From Prillingera fragicola (lineage: Eukaryota > Basidiomycota > Tremellomycetes > Trichosporonales > Trichosporonaceae), in contig BEDY01000003.1 of NCBI GenBank assembly GCA_002335605.1, forward strand, positions 1,984,001 to 2,048,000: a stretch of DNA of 64,000 nt, read 5' to 3'. Positions 59,068-64,000 of the stretch are shown one piece after another. The notes under the pieces were generated by a model that saw nothing but the letters and a program-made list of their open reading frames with translations, was not told the origin of the DNA and did not search any database. The position numbers were made by a program, and so were the translations under genes. Position 1 is the first letter of the stretch. Each line of letters opens with the position of its first letter.

Positions 59068-60688
59068 ATGTCCGCTGCCCAGGTCTCCGCCGACAAGGTC
59101 GAGCTGCCCTCGAACGCCATCGTCCTCCCCGCGACTGCTCAGCTCCAGGCTCTTCTTACCCTGATCCGTGACGAGAAGACCCAGCGGTACGTGTTGAGCT
59201 CACGCGACCAACCTGGCCAGCTCGCTGAGAGGACATTACTGACAGTAACACAGCGGCGACTTTGTCTTGTGAGCTCCTTATGGGCTGTTCCTGTGCCCGA
59301 CACTAACTCTGATTCCAGCTACTCGGACCGTATTATCCGTCTGCTCGTTGAGGAAGGTGAGCTCTTGTCCCAAATCTCTCCAAGGGTCTTTCGCTGGCTA
59401 TGAGCTCGCCTGTAGCAGCCACCTCTGGTGGGCTTCTGTCTGTGGACGCATGGGCTCTTATACCCTTGTCCACTTGGCGACGCATAGTATGCCAAGCCTC
59501 ACATTTCCACGCGCCTGGTGTAGAGCTACAGCAGCTGACCAACCCAGGCCTCAACCACCTTCCTGTCGTGCCTAAGACTGTGCGCACCCCCACTGGCATT
59601 GACTTCCCTGGTGTTGCCTTCCAGGGCAGGATCTGCGGTGTTTCGATTATGCGTGGTACGTAGAATGCTGACTGGGCGACTATGACGCGCATAGCTGACA
59701 TTGGACTAGCTGGCGAGGTGAGATACTGGCGTTTGAGGCCCCGAGCGGTTGCTGATCGAGGTAGTCGATGGAGGCCGGTCTCCGTGACTGCTGCCGTTCA
59801 GGTAAGTTTTGTCCAGCTCCAGAGTAGCGTTTTGAGAACCCAAGCTCACGCTACAGTCCGTATTGGAAAGGTACGTTAGACGAAATGTGGCATGTCAGGT
59901 TACTGATCACACGGGTCCTCACCCGTTATAGATTCTTATTCAGCGCGTGAGTACTCTCACCTTTCTTTCCCTTTACTTTGCTAATATGTTGTCTACAGGA
60001 TGAGGAGACCTTCCAGCCGAAGCTTTTCGTACGTGTTACTTGGGTAACCGTTAAACGGGTGCTGACAGAGGGACAGTACTCGAAGCTTCCCGAGGACATT
60101 GCCCAGCGCTTCGTCCTTCTCCTCGACCCCATGCTTGGTGAGCTATATTATGAAGACTATGCTAACGTATTCAGCCACTGGTGGCTCATGCATCAAGGCA
60201 ATCGAGGTACTCAAGGAGCAGGGCGTCAAGGAGGAGAACCTTCTCTTCCTCAACTTGGTGAGCGCCACTGGCGGCTCTGTTTGGCCACTGGGGGAAAAGG
60301 GGCTGCGCGAGGGTAAAAAGAATGATTCCCTAACTGCAACAGATTGCTTCGCCCAAGGGTATGAAGATTGTCTGCGACAAGTTCCCGAAGATGAAGGTGG
60401 TGAGTAACCTGTGGCGTTGTGGCGTCTGTGCGTTCGTCGTTGCTGACCGCATTTCCCTTCCGATTCTCCGTGCTCGCTATCATTCTGCCTGCAAATGCTC
60501 TTCTGCGGTATCTGGAATCCTCTCCACGTTGCGCCGTGCTCTTGAACCCTTCAGATTACGGCCTGGGTCGACGAGGGACTCGACGAGAACCAATACATTG
60601 TCCCTGGTCTGGGTGACTTTGGTGACCGGTGAGTTTGATCTGTGCAACTAAGCATCCCCGCTGACACCTCTACAGCTACTTCCTCTAA
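59068..60688 (+). CDS. FUR1: Uracil phosphoribosyltransferase
   Basis: Uracil + PRPP to UMP in the pyrimidine salvage pathway; loss of this enzyme confers 5-fluorouracil/5-flucytosine resistance in fungi. 223 aa from fourteen exons: 59068-59186, 59254-59268, 59319-59356, 59548-59655, 59710-59717, 59765-59801, 59857-59870, 59932-59946, 59999-60028, 60077-60137, 60175-60257, 60343-60399, 60555-60628, 60676-60688. Motifs: VSIMRAGESMEAGLR, IGKILIQRDEET, the PRPP-binding loop LLLDPMLATGGSCIKAIEVL, and the uracil-binding WVDEGLDENQYIVPGLGDFG followed by DRYFL. Four exons are 8-15 nt. Introns of 190 and 155 nt are long for this genome. Identification is secure. Confidence 0.97.
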
Positions 60689-61092
60689 TTGTGATAGACT
60701 CCATATCATTAATACATGCGAATTGTGCGATTGAGGGCATGACATTCACCATCAAGGGTGTGGTTACCGATGTGCCACTGTCGGACATTTCCACTGTATT
60801 GCCGGAGAGGTGCTTTTTCATGACGCCCACCTGATCACCTTGCCTCTCACCTCTCCACCTGCTATCTTTCACCCCACCAGGTAGGTCGACTTCCAGCCCT
60901 AGCCTGCAAGCTGTGGCGACGCGCGCAGTGGGCTGCGTGCAGCTGGCTGTGCTCTGCGCGAAAACCACAGCCTGCAACTTCCCCCCGTTCTCTTGATATT
61001 CCAGACGCTGACTCACTGTTCGCCCTTCCTTCAACTTTACGCCACCTTCTTGCCTGCCTTGTCCCCAACAGTCTACTTAACAAACAACAATC
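60689..61092. other. Intergenic region before the CNBP gene
   Basis: 404 bp holding the FUR1 3' UTR and the C/T-rich leader (about 60990-61092) of the CNBP gene. No gene was found. Confidence 0.5.
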
Positions 61093-62423
61093 ATGTACGG
61101 CGCTCCCCGTTCCGGAAACTGCTTCAACTGTGGCCAGCGTGGGTGTGGTGGTTTCTCTGGGCGGTTGTTGTGACTGTGCGCGTGTGGGTGTTGTGTGTGT
61201 GTGTGATATGTGTGGTGGTGGCAGTGGTGAGAGTGCCTAAGCCCGCGCATGTTGCAAACATGTCGCATGGCTTGAATGTGGCATAATCTCACGCTGCGGC
61301 TGTTCTATGTACGGGGGAGCGGGGCGAGCGAGCGCGAAGGCGTGGAGCGAGCTGTTGACCTCTCGTACATAGTTCTATCCTTCCATCCCATGCCTCTGTC
61401 AACCTTGTTGAGTGTCAAACCCCGCTGGTTCTTTGCTTGTGTCGCGCCAGTCCAGCGCTCATATGTGCTAGCTCGGTTCGCCAGCGGCAACAGACCAGTG
61501 TGTTGACGCACGCGTGGGGTGACGGGGGGGGCGGATATGCAATGCCACAACTCCTCTTTGCCCCGTTTTCCTTTGCCCTTTGCTTTACACGCAACGGCTG
61601 CTCTGTCCATTCGCACACGCGCACACTTGCGCCAGCACGACCGTCCAGCGCCTCGTCGATCTCTTCACTAACCACATGTCTTACAAATAGCCGGCCACAT
61701 TGCCCAGGTCTGCCCTGACGTGAGCAAATTTCGTAGAGTCAACTGTGCCAACGCTGACAATCCTAGGCCGGTGTTCCCACCTGCTACTCATGCGGCCAGG
61801 CTGGTCACCTCAGCCGCGAGTGCCCCCAGCCCAAGCCCAAGGCCTGCTACACCTGCGGCCAGGAGGGTCACCTCTCGTCGGCCTGCCCCCAGGGCCCCGC
61901 CGCTGGCGGTGGCTTTGGCGGCCCCACCGGTGGCGAGTGCTACCGCTGCGGCAAGCCCGGCCACATTGTGAGTCTATTGTTGTAGGCGTGTAGAATATTT
62001 GCTGACAGATCAGGCCCGTCTCTGCCCCGAGTCGGGTGACGCTGGTGCCGGTGGCTTCGGCGGCGGCTACGGCGGCGCTGGCGGTGCCGGTGGCTTTGGC
62101 GGTGCCGGCGGTGGCTTCGGCAACAAGTCGTGCTACACCTGCGGCGGTGTCGGCCACATCTCGCGTGACTGCCCCTCGGGCGGTGGCGGTGGCCGTGGCG
62201 GCTTCGGCGGCGGTGCCGGTGGCTTCGGTGGCTCGCGCAAGTGCTACAACTGTGGCCAGGACGGCCACATCTCGCGCGAGTGCCCCCAGGAGCAGGGCCG
62301 TACTGTAAGTTTTTCCAGTGCTGTGGGCAATTTCAGAAACTGATGGTGCAGTGCTACCAGTGCGGCCAGGTCGGCCACATCAGCGCCAACTGCCCCGGCG
62401 CCGGTGCTGCCCCCGCGGCGTAA
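61093..62423 (+). CDS. GIS2: CNBP/Gis2-type CCHC zinc-knuckle protein (seven knuckles)
   Basis: Single-stranded nucleic acid binding protein; yeast Gis2 and animal CNBP bind G-rich mRNA and promote translation. 212 aa from exons 61093-61138, 61691-61719, 61767-61967, 62014-62304, 62352-62423. Seven C-X2-C-X4-H-X4-C knuckles: CFNCGQPGHIAQVC (rebuilt across intron 1), [42 protein letters not shown] (across intron 3), [43 protein letters not shown] Gly/Phe-rich linker lies between knuckles four and six. Seven knuckles match Gis2 and CNBP. The first intron is 552 nt, an outlier here. Confidence 0.95.
61139..61690 (+). other. 552-nt first intron of the CNBP gene, GT-rich with an inverted repeat
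   Basis: GT-rich tract at 61181-61232 followed by a 9-bp perfect inverted repeat, CTATGTACG (61305-61313) and CGTACATAG (61364-61372), extendable by about four further pairs with G-T wobbles around a purine-rich loop. Acceptor ATAG at 61687-61690. No box C/D snoRNA signature was seen. Confidence 0.6.
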
Positions 62424-62926
62424 GAAGGAGGATCAAGTCGACGTAAAACCCACCCCGTTCTATTGTTAGTCAAATTTATTCGCAATACGACTCGTGTCTC
62501 TCAATTTCCTGTCTCTTCGTCTCGTCTCCGTTCTCAGTCTCGCAACCTATCCAATCCCATCCGCGTCGCAATCCGTTGATTAAAAAAACCTTCGACTGGT
62601 CTCGGCCTGGACATCCCCTTTCCCTCATCTCATGTGTTTCCAATCTCTAGTCGTTCCATTCGAACACTGAGCTTCTCCTGTAACCAAAGCTTGGCGCTAG
62701 GCGTGCTGGCCCCTCTTCGTTTTCGTAGAGTTGGGTAGAGTAGCGAGGGCGCGATGAAAGAAGTGAAGCCAAACAAAACCCGAGCAACTACACAATGCAT
62801 GACCACTAACATTCCGACCGGGCTCGAGATAGACCTAGGGGTCCGATGAAAGAAGTGAAGCCAAACAAAACCCGAGCAACTACACAATGCATGACCACTA
62901 ACATTCCGACCGAGCTCGAGGTAGAC
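62424..62926. other. Convergent 3' region (CNBP / RPN13)
   Basis: 503 bp between converging genes. Contains AATAAA-poor A/T-rich sequence after CNBP and the first copy of the 92-bp duplication described separately. No gene was found. Confidence 0.5.
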
Positions 62927-62935
62927 CTAGGGGTC
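62752..62935. repeat. 92-bp tandem duplication over the RPN13 stop codon
   Basis: Copy 1 (62752-62843) and copy 2 (62844-62935) are adjacent, head to tail, and differ at only two positions (GGGCTCGAGATAG against GAGCTCGAGGTAG). Copy 2 contains the stop codon and last codons of RPN13; copy 1 lies in its 3' UTR. Recent event. Confidence 0.97.
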
Positions 62936-64000
62936 CATGTCCATCTTGTCGTCAGCAGCACCAGCCTCCTTGTCGTCAGAGCCCTCGGCCTTGCGAAGGG
63001 CGTCCAGGAAAGTACGCAGATTCCACGCCGAGTTCTCCGGCAGCTGAATCCACGGAATCATCGACTCGGGGAGGGTGCCGTTCCGCAGGGCCATCTCGAG
63101 GCTGCTCACGGCGTCACGGAACTGGGGCGTGCCAACGACGCGCAGCAGGCCGGCGGGCGTGGCGACGTCCTGTCCCGCGCCAAGGTCGAGGTCAGGAGGC
63201 ATGTGCTGTGCGAGGTCGCTAGCCAGCTGGGGCTGCTCCTCGACGAGGCGCGAGACAGTGTCGGGGGTGAGAATGTCGGTCAGACTCGCGTCCTCGCCCT
63301 CGGGGATCGGGAGGTGGTTGTCCGCCCACTGGAAGAGGAGGCGGGCCATGTCCTGGTTCTGCGTGTTCTGGCCGGCGGGGGCTGGGGTCGCAGTCGAGGG
63401 GCCAGCAGTGCTGGGTGGGGCGGTGGCGGTGGACGAGGCAGCCTTCTGGGGCGCGCTGGGAGTGGCGGGGATGTCGCGCTCGCCCGAGGCAGCGGGGGCA
63501 GGGGTCTTGGGAGGGAGGTACGCGGAGGGGATGGGGGCAGAGCCGACGACATAGTCGGGGTCCTGGAGGAGTGCGTTAATGTCGACGGCGGCGCGGGCGT
63601 CGGCCTCGCCAATGTTGCTGCGCTGAAGCCAGAACTAGAGATCTCGTCAGTACTGCATCCCGGCTTGTGAACATGACGTGTGGGCGACACGCACGAAGTG
63701 GATCTGGTTGGACGAGCTGAACTTGAGCATGAACGAGCGACCAGTCTTGTCCTTGGTCACGCGCTCGAAGGTGGCTTCACCGGGAAAGATGAGAAGCTCC
63801 TGGTTAGTTCAGCATGTGCCCAGTTACTCCCCCGTGTTACGCACATCCTCCGCAGACGCAGTCTCCTTGTTGCGCCAGACTGGGCCAGTTAGCTACTGCA
63901 ATGGACGAGCAGAGTGGACGTACGGAAGTTGACGATACCCTGGTCGAGGCGGAGCTCGATAATACCCTTCTCGGGTTGGGGGTCAACCCACTTGCCCTCC
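62927..64000 (-). CDS. RPN13: 26S proteasome ubiquitin receptor Rpn13/ADRM1 (partial, 5' end outside window)
   Basis: Ubiquitin receptor of the proteasome lid/base; its N-terminal Pru domain binds Rpn2 and ubiquitin, and its C-terminal DEUBAD domain binds the deubiquitinase Uch37/UCHL5 where present. Exons visible: 64000-63924 (cut by the window), 63879-63845, 63799-63695, 63634-62927. Pru sequence: GKWVDPQPEKGIIELRLDQG, then VNFLWRNKE, ELLIFPGEATFERVTKD, FSSSNQIHFFWLQRSN. A Pro/Ala/Ser linker (SAPIPSAYLPPKTPAPAASG) leads to the DEUBAD region LTDILTPDTVSRLVEEQPQL followed by PQFRDAVSSLEMALRNG. Ends KMDMDP. The first ~20-30 residues are missing. Identification is secure. Confidence 0.95.

Overview
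This is a gene-dense stretch of nuclear DNA from a fungus, most likely a basidiomycete yeast of the Tremellomycetes (Trichosporonales or a Cryptococcus relative). The evidence is nearly every gene being split by many very short introns (about 34-60 nt, GTRNGY donors, CTGAC/CTAAC branch sites about 10 nt before the acceptor), GC-rich codon use, intron-bearing tRNA genes, a GT90/CAP10-like glycosyltransferase, and DASH-complex and CSL-type proteins. No bacterial, organellar or viral sequence was seen. Genus-level placement is inference.

Layout. 1-2984: no gene supported; a pyrimidine-rich leader precedes a CSL (RBP-J/Suppressor-of-Hairless-like) transcription factor (2985-6146, +). Next come a secreted, C-terminally anchored beta-helix protein (-), a ubiquitin E2 (+) and a Nop6-like ribosome-biogenesis RRM protein (+, ends 11083). 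An unusual 4.9 kb gap between convergent genes follows. Then an ankyrin + double-CCCH RNA-binding protein (-), a 75-aa protein (-), pterin-4a-carbinolamine dehydratase (+), a GT90 glycosyltransferase (-) and glycerol kinase GUT1 (+). A 3 kb gene-poor stretch holds only a tentative tiny gene.

29.9-41.4 kb: a 1154-aa ankyrin protein (+), a GCFC-domain splicing-related protein (+), an unrecognised charged protein (-), tRNA-Lys(CTT) (-), a Pex8-like peroxisome protein (+), tRNA-Cys(GCA) (+) and an Rcf2/HIG1-like mitochondrial membrane protein (+). 41.5-51.8 kb: mitochondrial tRNA 2-thiouridylase (-), a peroxisomal acyl-CoA synthetase (+), a PLP aminotransferase (+), endopolyphosphatase PPN1 (-) and U3 snoRNP protein IMP4 (+). 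52.2-64 kb: a 17-exon PUF-family RNA-binding protein (-), an NDUFB10-like complex I subunit (+), a MEMO1/Mho1 protein (-), DASH subunit Dam1 with an extra C-terminal winged-helix-like region (-), uracil phosphoribosyltransferase FUR1 (14 exons, +), a seven-knuckle CNBP/Gis2 protein (+), and RPN13, cut by the window end (-).

These are mostly housekeeping genes without operon-like logic. Loose themes are ribosome and RNA biology (Nop6, IMP4, CNBP, PUF, CCCH, GCFC), mitochondria (PCD, SLM3, NDUFB10, Rcf2-like) and peroxisomes (a Pex8-like protein and an acyl-CoA synthetase, both ending in PTS1-like tripeptides). All splice models were built by hand and every one keeps reading frame end to end; no transcript data support them. 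The points most worth a second look are the 4.9 kb convergent gap, a 92-bp tandem duplication spanning the RPN13 stop codon, the 552-nt structured first intron of the CNBP gene, the Dam1 C-terminal extension, GC-AG introns, and 8-nt or smaller coding exons.
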